DNA of 64,000 bases from positions 2,575,001 through 2,639,000 of the forward strand of contig NZ_CP102409.1 in the NCBI RefSeq assembly GCF_024628725.1, read 5' to 3'. Under the pieces are notes generated by a model, which was not told the origin of the DNA, did no database searches, and saw only the letters and a program-made list of their open reading frames with translations. Source of the stretch: Ruegeria sp. YS9 (GTDB lineage Bacteria; Pseudomonadota; Alphaproteobacteria; Rhodobacterales; Rhodobacteraceae). Below, one piece after another: positions 41,893 to 50,331 of the stretch. The position numbers and the translations under genes are program-made. Numbering within the stretch: the first letter of the stretch is position 1; every line of letters starts with the position of its first letter.

Positions 41893-42312
41893 ATGATCTG
41901 GAAGACAAAAACGCATGAATTCAGTGCAACAGTATGTCAGCGGACGGGCAAAACCTGCCCCGCTTTGGCGCGGCTGGCGCGCTCGATATCCGAAGCCATG
42001 ACCCAGGCGACCTCGGCCACAAGTGATGATTTCGAGATTGAGGGCAGCAGCAAGCTGTCACATTGCACCGAAGGATGTCATGCAATTTTCCGCGCGCAAT
42101 CAGACAATATTCGTGTCTTTTGCGGCACGCAGCCCGAAGCCGCAATTGAGCCCCTGAACCTCTATGCCGAATTGGTCTTCGGAAACACGGTCAGTGCGAT
42201 GCCATCCGGCGTCGTGCAAACCCCACCCTGCGCGATGATCGAAGTTTCCACGATCCGGCCGCGAAAAACCTGTTTGCGCGCCCGCGCAGATTTCAATCTG
42301 AGTCCAGACTGA
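41893..42312 (+). CDS. Small cysteine-containing protein under B12 control, DUF1636-like
   Basis: Protein of 139 aa preceded by GGAGG seven bases before its ATG and by a cobalamin riboswitch. Cysteine pairs are C-x7-C at the N-terminus (VCQRTGKTCP) and HCTEGCHAIF with a later RVFCGTQPEA. The layout resembles DUF1636, small metal-binding proteins often found near cobalamin genes, but the match is by eye and distant. Codon usage looks like that of a real gene. The 3' end overlaps the convergent phosphatase gene by 20 bases. No cobalamin synthesis or uptake gene lies next to it. Confidence 0.5.
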   Translation: MIWKTKTHEFSATVCQRTGKTCPALARLARSISEAMTQATSATSDDFEIEGSSKLSHCTEGCHAIFRAQSDNIRVFCGTQPEAAIEPLNLYAELVFGNTVSAMPSGVVQTPPCAMIEVSTIRPRKTCLRARADFNLSPD

Positions 42313-42805
42313 CCTGTGCCTGCGCACGCTGCGAGGCCCAGGCCAGTTGCGCATCCGTTTCGACGGCGCAGGGGCGCACCGCCCGCAATCGTTCCAGCGC
42401 TGTGTCCGCGCGTTCGCCGCATTCAATCATCAGCCGCAGAACAACCATACCTGACCTGCCACAGCCCCCACGGCAATGCACCAAAACGCGACCTCCTCCT
42501 GACAGCGCGTGTCGGGCTGCGGCGCTGACGGACGGCCACGCGTCATCAATCGCCTGTGTCGGCGCTCCGAAATCTTCGATCGGCAGGTGAACCCATCTGC
42601 TGGCGCGGCTTTGAATGTCGCTGCCGAAATCCTTCGCCCCATCCTGAAGCATCTCGACATCCGTTGTCATGGATACAACAAGCCCCGGCTGCCAGCCTGC
42701 GATCATATCCAGATCGCTGAAATAATCCCCGCCACGTCCGGGCATCGAGGTCAGTGCCAGCGTTCCGCCACCGACTTGCAGGGCGTAGATCACCAACTGC
42801 GACAT
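42293..42805 (-). CDS. Dual-specificity-type protein phosphatase
   Basis: Cysteine-based phosphatase of 170 aa. The catalytic loop is VHCRGGCGRSG (Cys-x5-Arg, followed by Ser), with a possible general acid Asp in the upstream PIEDFGAP segment. I chose the ATG at 42805, which has GGGGAGGA eight bases upstream; the frame is open further up. No signal peptide; the substrate is unknown and could be a protein, lipid or sugar. It is divergent from dnaX over 170 bases. Confidence 0.8.
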   Translation of the reverse strand: MSQLVIYALQVGGGTLALTSMPGRGGDYFSDLDMIAGWQPGLVVSMTTDVEMLQDGAKDFGSDIQSRASRWVHLPIEDFGAPTQAIDDAWPSVSAAARHALSGGGRVLVHCRGGCGRSGMVVLRLMIECGERADTALERLRAVRPCAVETDAQLAWASQRAQAQVSLDSD

Positions 42806-42975
42806 GAAACGTGTCCTCCCCAAAGAACTCTTTACAAAATGAGTCATTAAATCTGCTAACGCAGTTTAGTGCGAAAGCGACTCGTTTCTAAAACAAAAAT
42901 CATCACACCACGCTGTGGACGCGGGCAACGGTGGCCACTACGCTGTGCCCAAGCCCCGAATCCCAACGAGAAGAC

Positions 42976-44742
42976 ATGACAGACAGCTCCAGCCCCGCCT
43001 ATCAGGTTCTCGCCCGCAAATATCGCCCGGAAACCTTTGCCGATCTGGTGGGTCAGGATGCCATGGTGCGCACCCTGAAAAACGCGTTCGCGGCCGATCG
43101 GATCGCGCAGGCTTTCATCATGACCGGCATTCGCGGCACCGGCAAAACCACGACCGCGAGGATCATCGCCAAGGGCATGAATTGCATCGGTCCGGACGGA
43201 ACCGGCGGCCCCACAACCGAACCCTGCGGTCAGTGCGAACATTGTGTCGCCATCATGGAAGGCCGCCATGTCGACGTGATGGAGATGGACGCCGCCAGCC
43301 GCACAGGCGTCAACGATATCCGCGAGATCATCGACAGCGTGCGCTATCGCGCCGCCAGCGCGCGTTACAAGATTTATATCATCGACGAGGTCCACATGCT
43401 CTCGACCAGCGCCTTCAACGCGCTGCTCAAGACGTTGGAAGAACCGCCCGCGCATGTGAAGTTCATCTTCGCGACCACTGAAATCCGCAAAGTGCCTGTC
43501 ACTGTGCTGTCCCGCTGCCAGCGTTTCGACCTGCGCCGGATCGAGCCCGAAGACATGATTGGCCTGCTGCGCAAGATCGCCGAAGCGGAAAACGCCCGGA
43601 TCGCCGAAGACGCGCTGGCGCTGATCACCCGAGCAGCGGAAGGATCGGCCCGGGACGCGACCTCGTTGCTGGATCAGGCGATTTCGCACGGGGCTGGCGA
43701 GACGACCGCCGATCAGGTTCGTGCAATGCTTGGACTGGCAGACCGTGGCCGGGTTATGGACCTTATGGATATGATCCTGCGCGGCGATGCCGCCGGAGCA
43801 CTTACCGAGTTGAGCGGCCAATACGCCGAAGGCGCGGACCCGCTGGCGGTGCTGCGCGATCTGGCCGAAATCACGCATTGGGTGTCCGTCGTGAAGATCA
43901 CGCCTGACGCGGCGCAGGACCCGACGGTTTCTCCGGACGAACGGACCCGGGGCCAACAGATGGCCGAGGCTCTGCCGATGCGGGTCCTGACCCGGATGTG
44001 GCAAATGCTGCTGAAGGCGCTCGAGGAAGTCTCGGCTGCCCCCAACGCCATGATGGCCGCTGAAATGGCCGTTATCCGCCTGACTCATGTGGCTGATTTG
44101 CCCAGTCCCGAAGAACTGATCAAGCGATTGCAGGATACCCCGCCGCTGCCGCCGGGCGGGCCCAATGGCGGCGTTTCGATATCCCGACCGGGCGCCGCCG
44201 GTCCGGCGCCGGCTGGCGCGGCCCATCCGCCTGCCTTCGCATCGCCCTCTCGCGGTGCCGGTGGTGCGCCGGTTGCAGCCTTGGCGCAGGATACCCAAAC
44301 GGCCCTTGCGCGGTACCCGACCTTCGACCACGTGGTCGAACTGATCCGGACCAATCGCGACGTGAAGCTGCTGGTCGAGGTGGAAAACGGCGTGCGCCTC
44401 GTCTCCTATCAACCCGGGCGAATCGAATTCACACCCGCCGCCCAGGCACCGGCGGATCTGGCTCCACGGCTGGGCTCTGCCTTGCAACGCTGGACAGGAA
44501 ACCGGTGGGCTGTCTCGATCGTCTCGGACGGAGAAGCCCCCACAATTGCAGAAATACGGGACGAGGCCGAGCTGGCACTGAAGTCCGAGGCTGAACAACA
44601 CCCTTTGGTTCAGGCTGTGCTGGCGCAATTCCCCAAGGCGAGAATCACCAATATCGAAACGCCGGAACAACGCGCCGCCAAGGTCGAGACCGAAGCGCTT
44701 CCCGAGGTTGAAGACGAGTGGGACCCGTTCGAGGAAGATTGA
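42976..44742 (+). CDS. dnaX: DNA polymerase III subunits gamma/tau
   Basis: Clamp-loader ATPase, 588 aa from the ATG at 42976 (MTDSSSPAYQVLARKYRPETF). It has the Walker A GIRGTGKTTTAR, the four-cysteine zinc module ending CGQCEHC, the Walker B IYIIDEVHML, and sensor 1 FIFATTEIRKVP. A Pro/Ala/Gly-rich linker (about 390-435) is followed by the tau-specific C-terminal part that binds the polymerase. I see no slippery frameshift signal. It heads a dnaX-ybaB-recR set, as in many bacteria, though 420 bases separate it from ybaB. Confidence 0.95.
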   Translation: MTDSSSPAYQVLARKYRPETFADLVGQDAMVRTLKNAFAADRIAQAFIMTGIRGTGKTTTARIIAKGMNCIGPDGTGGPTTEPCGQCEHCVAIMEGRHVDVMEMDAASRTGVNDIREIIDSVRYRAASARYKIYIIDEVHMLSTSAFNALLKTLEEPPAHVKFIFATTEIRKVPVTVLSRCQRFDLRRIEPEDMIGLLRKIAEAENARIAEDALALITRAAEGSARDATSLLDQAISHGAGETTADQVRAMLGLADRGRVMDLMDMILRGDAAGALTELSGQYAEGADPLAVLRDLAEITHWVSVVKITPDAAQDPTVSPDERTRGQQMAEALPMRVLTRMWQMLLKALEEVSAAPNAMMAAEMAVIRLTHVADLPSPEELIKRLQDTPPLPPGGPNGGVSISRPGAAGPAPAGAAHPPAFASPSRGAGGAPVAALAQDTQTALARYPTFDHVVELIRTNRDVKLLVEVENGVRLVSYQPGRIEFTPAAQAPADLAPRLGSALQRWTGNRWAVSIVSDGEAPTIAEIRDEAELALKSEAEQHPLVQAVLAQFPKARITNIETPEQRAAKVETEALPEVEDEWDPFEED

Positions 44743-45163
44743 CCCCGCGCCGCCCTTCCCCCCCGGTTTCAATCGAACACATCCACCCTTGATGTGAGGC
44801 AGGGACTTGTGCGCATATCCCCTCTGCCTGCATGTCTCAGATCGTTTGTTGCGACATCGGCCAGCGGAAGGTGACCCGTGACAACTCTGATCCGGGTGCT
44901 CCCTGGCCATTCGAACCCCGCCCAGAGTTTCTGTGCCCCATTCAATCACTCTCGGTTGCAGACCAAATGCGCGCCAAGGACGATCTGCGCTTGTCGGGCC
45001 TGCTGGAAAATTTGGCGTCGCAGATGGGCGGTAGGTTCCTGCTGGCGCCTGCGCCGGTCAACATGCCGGACGGAACGGTTCAGCCACCCACCGGCGGGAG
45101 AACCCTTGTGCCATGTGGCTGCTGCCCGTATCTAGAGCGCAAACGGAGACACAGGAGAATACT
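44743..45163. other. Gap between dnaX and ybaB with a doubtful 112-aa frame
   Basis: A frame from 44832 to 45170 (plus strand) codes for MSQIVCCDIGQRKVTRDN and continues for 112 aa, overlapping the ybaB start. The middle (LRLSGLLENLASQMGGRF) has codon choice like that of real genes, but the ends do not and it has no convincing ribosome-binding site. It may be a decayed gene or an unrecognised small one. I see no RNA gene or strong hairpin here. Confidence 0.3.
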
Positions 45164-45517
45164 ATGCTGAAAGGACTCGGCGGGCTTGGCGGTCTGGGCG
45201 ACATGGCCAAGATGATGAAATCCGCGCAAGACCTGCAAACCAAGATGACCGAGATGCAGGAAGAGCTGAACAACATGATGGTTGTCGGCGAATCCGGTGC
45301 AGGCCTTGTCAAGGCAACGGCGACAGCCAAGGGTGAACTCAAAGGTCTGGATATCGACCCGTCCATCTTCAACGGCGATGACAAGGAAGTGGTCGAAGAC
45401 CTGATCCTGGCCGCCATCAAGGATGCCCAGACCAAGGCAGCCGAACGTTCGCAGGAAGAAATGGCCAAGCTGACCGAAAGCATGGGCTTGCCCGCAGACA
45501 TCAAACTGCCGTTCTGA
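45164..45517 (+). CDS. ybaB: YbaB/EbfC family DNA-binding protein
   Basis: Nucleoid-associated protein of 117 aa. It opens with a Gly/Leu-rich [18 protein letters not shown], followed by the long helix with [17 protein letters not shown] and the beta region [19 protein letters not shown], all typical of the family. AGGAG is six bases upstream of the ATG. It sits between dnaX and recR in an arrangement conserved across bacteria, consistent with a role in DNA maintenance. Confidence 0.94.
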   Translation: MLKGLGGLGGLGDMAKMMKSAQDLQTKMTEMQEELNNMMVVGESGAGLVKATATAKGELKGLDIDPSIFNGDDKEVVEDLILAAIKDAQTKAAERSQEEMAKLTESMGLPADIKLPF

Positions 45518-45519
45518 GC

Positions 45520-45564
45520 TTCATCTTTTCCAAAATACTCCCGCCGGAGGCTCCCTCCGGCGCA
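45520..45564. repeat. Roseobacter-type intergenic repeat, copy between ybaB and recR
   Basis: TTCATCTTTTCCAAAATACT followed by CCCGCCGGAG and a CCGGAGGCTCCCTCCGG palindrome. It is a diverged member of the family seen at 58081 and 59834: TTCATCT-x3-CCAAAA-TA-x-TCCCG. Such short elements occur many times in Rhodobacteraceae gene gaps; here it lies between the ybaB stop and the recR start. Confidence 0.55.
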
Positions 45565-45578
45565 AGACAGGATTGGCC

Positions 45579-46172
45579 ATGAGTTCGAACAGCGACATCG
45601 ACAACCTGATCGACCTGATGGCCAAGCTGCCCGGCCTCGGCCCCCGCTCGGCCCGCCGCGCCGTTCTGCATCTGATCCGCAAACGTGCCCTGCTGCTGAC
45701 GCCCCTGTCTGATGCCATGCAGCAGGTCGCGATCACCGCCCGCGAATGCCTGAATTGCGGCAACGTAGGCACCACCGATATCTGTGACATCTGCAACGAT
45801 GAGGCCCGCGCAACCGGAGAGCTGTGCGTAGTCGAAGACGTGGCCGATCTGTGGGCGATGGAGCGTGCCGGTGTATTCAAAGGCCGTTATCACGTTCTGG
45901 GCGGCACGCTGTCGGCGCTGGATGGGGTCGGCCCCGACGAGTTGCGCATTCCCCGCCTCAAGGACCGGGTTGTGGCCGAAGGGATTACCGAGGTCATCCT
46001 GGCGCTGAACGCCACCGTCGATGGCCAGACCACCGCCCACTACATCGCCGATCAGCTTGAGGGGCAGGTCCGCCTGACGTCACTGGCGCAGGGTGTGCCG
46101 ATTGGGGGCGAGCTGGATTATCTGGATGACGGGACGATTACAGCGGCGCTGCGGGCACGGAAGGAAATATAG
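45579..46172 (+). CDS. recR: Recombination protein RecR
   Basis: Gap-repair protein that acts with RecF and RecO to load RecA. It is 197 aa. The N-terminal helix-hairpin-helix has [13 protein letters not shown], the zinc finger has four cysteines ([16 protein letters not shown]), and the Toprim domain follows with [15 protein letters not shown] and [17 protein letters not shown] chose the ATG at 45579 ([14 protein letters not shown]); a TTG two codons earlier is in frame. It is downstream of ybaB, its usual partner. Confidence 0.95.
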   Translation: MSSNSDIDNLIDLMAKLPGLGPRSARRAVLHLIRKRALLLTPLSDAMQQVAITARECLNCGNVGTTDICDICNDEARATGELCVVEDVADLWAMERAGVFKGRYHVLGGTLSALDGVGPDELRIPRLKDRVVAEGITEVILALNATVDGQTTAHYIADQLEGQVRLTSLAQGVPIGGELDYLDDGTITAALRARKEI

Positions 46173-46252
46173 GTTGATGCTATGTTGACCTTGCGGACCT
46201 TGAAGACAGCCGCCACTGTTCTTCTTTTCGTTTTCAGAAATTTGAGCGTTTG

Positions 46253-46498
46253 ATGCGAAAGTTCATTGTAACGGTCTGCGCATTGGTGCTGATTATCGTG
46301 ATTGGCATGCATCTATTGCTTTTTACACCGTTTCGTTTGCCACCAGAAATCGGAAGAGAGCTGCCTAGCAGTTTTTCCGAGGCTGACAAGGAGTTCGCGC
46401 GAAGGATAGCCACTGAGTTCCGCCTGCCGTTAAATGAGCGGGAGCTAGTTCGTAATCTAAAACAGAAGGGGTTCTCCGTCTTTGATGAAAAAGACTAA
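46253..46498 (+). CDS. Small membrane-anchored protein, unknown
   Basis: An 81-aa frame with one N-terminal hydrophobic segment (KFIVTVCALVLIIVIGMHLLL) followed by a charged soluble tail containing FARRIATEFRLPL. I recognise no family. The gene and the following 290 bases are clearly AT-richer than the flanks, with codons unlike the neighbours, which suggests acquired DNA. There is no good ribosome-binding site before the ATG. A real gene is possible but not certain. Confidence 0.4.
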   Translation: MRKFIVTVCALVLIIVIGMHLLLFTPFRLPPEIGRELPSSFSEADKEFARRIATEFRLPLNERELVRNLKQKGFSVFDEKD

Positions 46499-46786
46499 GC
46501 CAGTTTTGAATAACAACAGTTTCCCTGCATGCTTTTCTGGCGTGTCTTTTGGACAGACCAAGGTGGAGTTGTCACCGAATTAAAGTCGATGTACGGCGGG
46601 TCATGCCTTTAAAACTATTAGCTTCGGCAAATACAGGCATCACAAAGCCAAGCTCTTTTTGTGTTTTTCAGACATGATCAACGTTGGCCTTTGAATCAGA
46701 AATTTCGCCCACAGAGAAAATGCTTGGCAGGGTTCATTTAACTAGTAACGTGGACACCATTCCACTCCTGTACTGGGAAACACAAT
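46499..46786. other. AT-rich spacer without a recognisable gene
   Basis: About 290 bases between two small genes, with lower GC than the rest of the window. I see no open frame of note, no tRNA and no strong terminator hairpin. Confidence 0.5.
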
Positions 46787-47275
46787 ATGACCCGCCTTCT
46801 TGCCCTTACCTTCGCCGCCTTCACCGCAACTTCCGCGCTGTCCCAAGACCTCATTGACAAAGGCTACGTCGAAGGCTGGAACATCATGATGGACCCCGCA
46901 CTTGGCAACGGGTGCCTGATCCAGACGGTGTATCAGGATCTCTCAGTCGTGCGACTGGGCTATGACGCATTGGACAATCGCGGGTACTTCGCCGTCTACA
47001 ACAAAGCCTGGGGCGACATTAAGCAGGGTGAGAGTTATCCGATCCGCTTTGATCTGGACGGCAAAAGCTATGATGCAACGGCCATCGGGTTCAACGAACG
47101 TGACGTGCCGGGCGCAACCGTGTTTTTCACCGACCGGAGTTTCGTGAACGCCATCGCCCAGAACAAGACAATGACGGTCTACAATCCGGCAGGTGAGGTG
47201 GTGATGGCCATTGACCTAAAAGGGACCGCCAAGGCGCTGGATTATGCGCGGGACTGTCAGAACAAAAAGCTTTAG
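46787..47275 (+). CDS. Secreted protein of unknown function
   Basis: Exported protein of 162 aa with a clean signal peptide (MTRLLALTFAAFTATSALSQ, cut near ALS-QD). The mature part looks beta-rich and has two cysteines (NGCLIQT and ARDCQNKK) that could form a disulfide. I recognise no named domain. It resembles small periplasmic proteins conserved in Rhodobacteraceae, a judgement by eye. The 3' end overlaps the convergent RNase T2 gene by four bases. Confidence 0.65.
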   Translation: MTRLLALTFAAFTATSALSQDLIDKGYVEGWNIMMDPALGNGCLIQTVYQDLSVVRLGYDALDNRGYFAVYNKAWGDIKQGESYPIRFDLDGKSYDATAIGFNERDVPGATVFFTDRSFVNAIAQNKTMTVYNPAGEVVMAIDLKGTAKALDYARDCQNKKL

Positions 47276-47913
47276 CGAATCGGATCGAACAGCGCGTCCT
47301 TGGCTGTGCAGTCGCGGATCACATCCCGACCGCAGGGTACGGGGTCAAGATCGCGCGACAGGCACAGGCGGACCTCTTCGATATAGCCCTGTTTGCAGGT
47401 GATCGTGATCATGTCGCGCTCCAATTCCGGGTTGGCCTTCAGGAATGCCTCCTCGACCACCGAAGCCGGCAGTTTGACGGACGAATCCAGCTTGCGGAAC
47501 ACCTCAGGGCGCTTGACCGCTTCATAAGCCCGCCGGGACAGGGCAAAGTAGTCGGGCGCTGACAATCCCGAACATGTGCCGTGTTTCTTCCATTGGTGCC
47601 AAGCAAGGCCGGAACTGCCCTGAATATCCTCCATTTCCCGCGTCATGCGTCGCGAAGGTGGGCTTGCGGGGGTACGGCAGTAGGACGGCCAGCCCTGATG
47701 GAACTGTGGCCATAGCCCGTGCAGTATCCAGCCGTGATCATGCCGATCGTCACATTGATCCGAGCCGCGCGCGTCACCTTCGCGCGCGCACCAGTTGGGC
47801 GACCAGCTGAGCGACAGAACGTAGTAGTCGAACTCGCCCGCCTTTTCGCCCTCGGCCAGCGCAGCGACCGCGCTGAAGACCCACAAAACCAGCCCCATAA
47901 TCCCTTGGCGCAT
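47272..47913 (-). CDS. Ribonuclease T2 family protein
   Basis: Periplasmic or secreted endoribonuclease of 213 aa. The two catalytic sites are clear: CAS1 in GWILHGLWPQF and CAS2 in WHQWKKHGTCSG, both with the catalytic His. Several cysteines in the expected disulfide positions are present (NWCAREGD, YCRTP). A signal peptide (MRQGIMGLVLWVFSAVAALA) supports the ATG at 47913. It probably scavenges RNA outside the cytoplasm. It is divergent from trcR. Confidence 0.88.
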   Translation of the reverse strand: MRQGIMGLVLWVFSAVAALAEGEKAGEFDYYVLSLSWSPNWCAREGDARGSDQCDDRHDHGWILHGLWPQFHQGWPSYCRTPASPPSRRMTREMEDIQGSSGLAWHQWKKHGTCSGLSAPDYFALSRRAYEAVKRPEVFRKLDSSVKLPASVVEEAFLKANPELERDMITITCKQGYIEEVRLCLSRDLDPVPCGRDVIRDCTAKDALFDPIR

Positions 47914-48044
47914 TCGCCTCTTCCCTTCTTGCCTTTGCGCGACTATATACGGGCCAAGTTCCCCGACAACGGAAACCTGCCCCAAAAACCAAGGGGCCGC
48001 CGAATTCCGGCGACGGGACAGATGTATGTATAGGAGACGGGCTG

Positions 48045-48803
48045 ATGGCAAAACCGCTTATGGCCAAGGCAACCGCCGTATGGCTGGTGGACAACACCAC
48101 GATCAGCTTCAAGCAGATCGCGGATTTCGTAGGAATGCACGAGTTGGAAGTGCAGGGTATCGCTGATGGCGACGTCGCCGCCGGCGTCAAGGGCTTTGAC
48201 CCGATCGCCAACAACCAGCTGACCCAGGAAGAGATCGACGCGGCGCAGAACAACCCGCTTCACAAGCTGAAGCTCAAGTTCAACCCGTCGGCCGCTGGCG
48301 AGGAAAAGCGTCGTGGTCCGCGCTATACGCCTTTGTCCAAGCGTCAGGACCGTCCGAACTCGATCCTGTGGCTGGTCAAGTTCCATCCGGAACTCAGCGA
48401 CGGCCAGATAGCCAAGCTGGTAGGCACCACCAAGCCCACAATCCAGTCGATCCGCGAACGCACGCACTGGAACATCGCCAACATGCAGCCGATTGATCCT
48501 GTTGCTCTGGGTCTGTGCAAACAGTCCGAACTGGACACCGCCGTGCAGAAAGCAGCGGCCAAGAAAGCGGCTGAAGGCGGCGTGATGAGCGATGACGAAC
48601 GTCGCAAGCTGGTGTCGACCGAGCAGTCGCTGGAAATGGACGCAGCGCCGAAGATCCCGACCGCAATTGAAGGTCTGGAAACCTTCTCGCTGTCCGACGA
48701 GCCGTCGGACGAGAAAGAAGACGAGCCGATCCTCGACGCAGACAGCTTCTTCAACCTGCCCAAGGGTGGGGCGGATGACGAAGAAGAAGATCCTCGCACA
48801 TAA
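48045..48803 (+). CDS. trcR: DUF1013 family cell-cycle transcriptional regulator TrcR
   Basis: Alphaproteobacterial protein of 252 aa of the DUF1013/TrcR family. The N-terminal part has the highly conserved AVWLVDNTTISFKQIADFVG helix-turn-helix-like segment and a second similar one (LVKFHPELSDGQIAKLVGTT). A charged C-terminal tail (EDEEEDP-like) follows. The name refers to a cell-cycle role reported for the family; I cannot deduce targets. GGAGA precedes the ATG. A terminator lies directly downstream. Confidence 0.9.
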   Translation: MAKPLMAKATAVWLVDNTTISFKQIADFVGMHELEVQGIADGDVAAGVKGFDPIANNQLTQEEIDAAQNNPLHKLKLKFNPSAAGEEKRRGPRYTPLSKRQDRPNSILWLVKFHPELSDGQIAKLVGTTKPTIQSIRERTHWNIANMQPIDPVALGLCKQSELDTAVQKAAAKKAAEGGVMSDDERRKLVSTEQSLEMDAAPKIPTAIEGLETFSLSDEPSDEKEDEPILDADSFFNLPKGGADDEEEDPRT

Positions 48804-48812
48804 CACGCAAAC

Positions 48813-48842
48813 AGCCTCGGCCATTTCGGTTGGGGCTTTTTT
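48813..48842 (+). terminator. Terminator after trcR
   Basis: AGCCTCGGCC (48813-48822) pairs with GGTTGGGGCT (48828-48837), including three G-T pairs, followed by five more T residues. It lies 10 bases after the trcR stop. Confidence 0.8.
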
Positions 48843-48854
48843 CACGGACTTGCC

Positions 48855-49244
48855 ATGCTGAATGTTCTATCCGCGGTATTTGGCCCGCATCGCGCCGTCA
48901 CAATCTATGCCTTTCTGAAAACGTGGGGGCTTGGTCTGGCCGGCGGCGTTGTCATGATTGCCATCGTCACGACATTGTTCCTGCTGGGGGATGAAGGCGA
49001 ACACGAGCATGAGGCGTTCCTGACCGTCCCGGTACTGTCTGCAACTCCGGTGAACGGAGACCTGAAGAATGGCGTCGTGGCATCAGTCCGCTTGCCGGAT
49101 GGTTCCGCCACATCGATTACGTCCACGGATGCGCAGATTTCGCAGACAGTGGGCACGACGGCCTGTATCGAAAAGCGCGTATATGTCGAAAGCGGAGAAG
49201 CCCGATACCGGTTCAAATTGCCGCGTCTCTGCGACGGCAGTTGA
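48855..49244 (+). CDS. Membrane-anchored protein of unknown function
   Basis: Protein of 129 aa with one membrane helix (about 24-45, GLGLAGGVVMIAIVTTLFLLG) and a periplasmic tail. Two cysteines lie near the C-terminus (TACIEKRVYVE and PRLCDGS), consistent with a disulfide. No domain recognised. It has its own unit between terminators at 48813 and 49264. No clear ribosome-binding site difference from the neighbours. Confidence 0.55.
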   Translation: MLNVLSAVFGPHRAVTIYAFLKTWGLGLAGGVVMIAIVTTLFLLGDEGEHEHEAFLTVPVLSATPVNGDLKNGVVASVRLPDGSATSITSTDAQISQTVGTTACIEKRVYVESGEARYRFKLPRLCDGS

Positions 49245-49263
49245 TCGCCTGAACCGAAAGAAC

Positions 49264-49295
49264 AAAGCCGCCCGATGTGACACCGGGCGGCTTTT
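49264..49295. terminator. Bidirectional terminator before the permease gene end
   Basis: AAAGCCGCCCG (49264-49274) pairs with CGGGCGGCTTT (49284-49294) with a T-run on both strands. It serves the plus-strand gene ending at 49244 and the minus-strand permease ending at 49300. Confidence 0.9.
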
Positions 49296-49299
49296 GCGT

Positions 49300-50331
49300 T
49301 CATACCAATTGAAAGATGATACCAGCCACGATTGCGCCACCGACGCCCAGGGTCAGATAGGCTGCAAAGACGCGTGGTTTGACCAATGACCAGACCGCGG
49401 CCATCGCCGGGATGGAACTGACAGCACCGGCAATCATGAACGACATGGCAGCACCCGCCGTCATACCTTGCTCCATCAACCCTGCCAGCAAAGGCGGCGC
49501 CACGTAGGAGTTCAGGTATGCCGGCATACCCACCAGCGCAGCAACGATGATCGGCAGCACGCCCTCGCCGCCGACCACGCCGGCGATCAGGTCGGCAGGC
49601 ACATAGTTAACCAGCAGAGCCTCAAGCACATAAGCCAGCGCAAGCCATTTCAACAGGAACAGACCGTTGTGCATGAATTCCGAACGGAACCGGACGCGGC
49701 GCTCGGGCTCCTGCCAGAATTTCCAGACAGGTTTGTCGTCCATTTTCGGACCACATCCGCAGCATCCGGCGGGCTTGTATTCGCGCAAAGGCTGGGCAAA
49801 CGCACCTTTGCGCATCAGCAACCGAACCGCGAACCCACCGAACAGGCCAAGCGCAACCGCAGCGACAGCTTTGCCGATGGCAAAGGGCCATCCCAGCGCA
49901 CCGGCGGTAATCAAAAGCGTCGGCGGATCGATCAAGGGTGAGCTGAGCCAGAACGCCATGACTGCGGACAACGGCGCACCAAGGGCCAGAAGACCCGCGA
50001 TAAAGGGGATAACCTCGCAAGAACAGAACGGTGCAAGACCACCGAACAATGCAGCCAGAAAGATCATCCGGGTTTCGCGCCCTTCAAAGGCACGCGCCAC
50101 CATCACCTCTGCGCCGGTCGCCTTGAGGTAAGACAGCAGAAGCACTGCAAACAGAATATATTGCCCTGTATGCGCCAGAGCCTTGGCAGCGAATGTCACC
50201 ACCCCGGTCAAGTTTCCGGGATCCAGGATTGCCACTGCCGCAAGAATGACGACGATCAGCGTCCAGGGCGTCTTGATCAGGTCCAGTACCCCTTTGGCAG
50301 TCATGCGCGGGTTCTGTGTCAACTCAGCCAT
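49300..50331 (-). CDS. ArsP/DUF318 family permease
   Basis: Predicted permease of 343 aa with eight or so helices, of the ArsP_1/DUF318 family. Conserved motifs are GGLAPFCSCEVIPFIAGLLA and FWLSSPLIDPPTLLITAGAL. A cytoplasmic loop carries AGCCGCGPKMDD, a dense cysteine cluster. Members pump organoarsenicals or are of unknown function; the substrate here is open. The start (50331) overlaps the ArsR-type gene by eight bases, so both are translationally coupled and probably regulated by it. Confidence 0.82.
   Translation of the reverse strand: MAELTQNPRMTAKGVLDLIKTPWTLIVVILAAVAILDPGNLTGVVTFAAKALAHTGQYILFAVLLLSYLKATGAEVMVARAFEGRETRMIFLAALFGGLAPFCSCEVIPFIAGLLALGAPLSAVMAFWLSSPLIDPPTLLITAGALGWPFAIGKAVAAVALGLFGGFAVRLLMRKGAFAQPLREYKPAGCCGCGPKMDDKPVWKFWQEPERRVRFRSEFMHNGLFLLKWLALAYVLEALLVNYVPADLIAGVVGGEGVLPIIVAALVGMPAYLNSYVAPPLLAGLMEQGMTAGAAMSFMIAGAVSSIPAMAAVWSLVKPRVFAAYLTLGVGGAIVAGIIFQLV

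Noticed and set aside
42856..44949. A 697-codon minus-strand frame opposite dnaX
   Set aside because: Antisense shadow; dnaX Walker and zinc motifs are on the plus strand.
44878..45135. An 85-codon frame between dnaX and ybaB in a second plus-strand frame
   Set aside because: Arg, Cys and Ala-rich translation with no domain and poor codon choice; the competing frame at 44832 is slightly more plausible but also doubtful.
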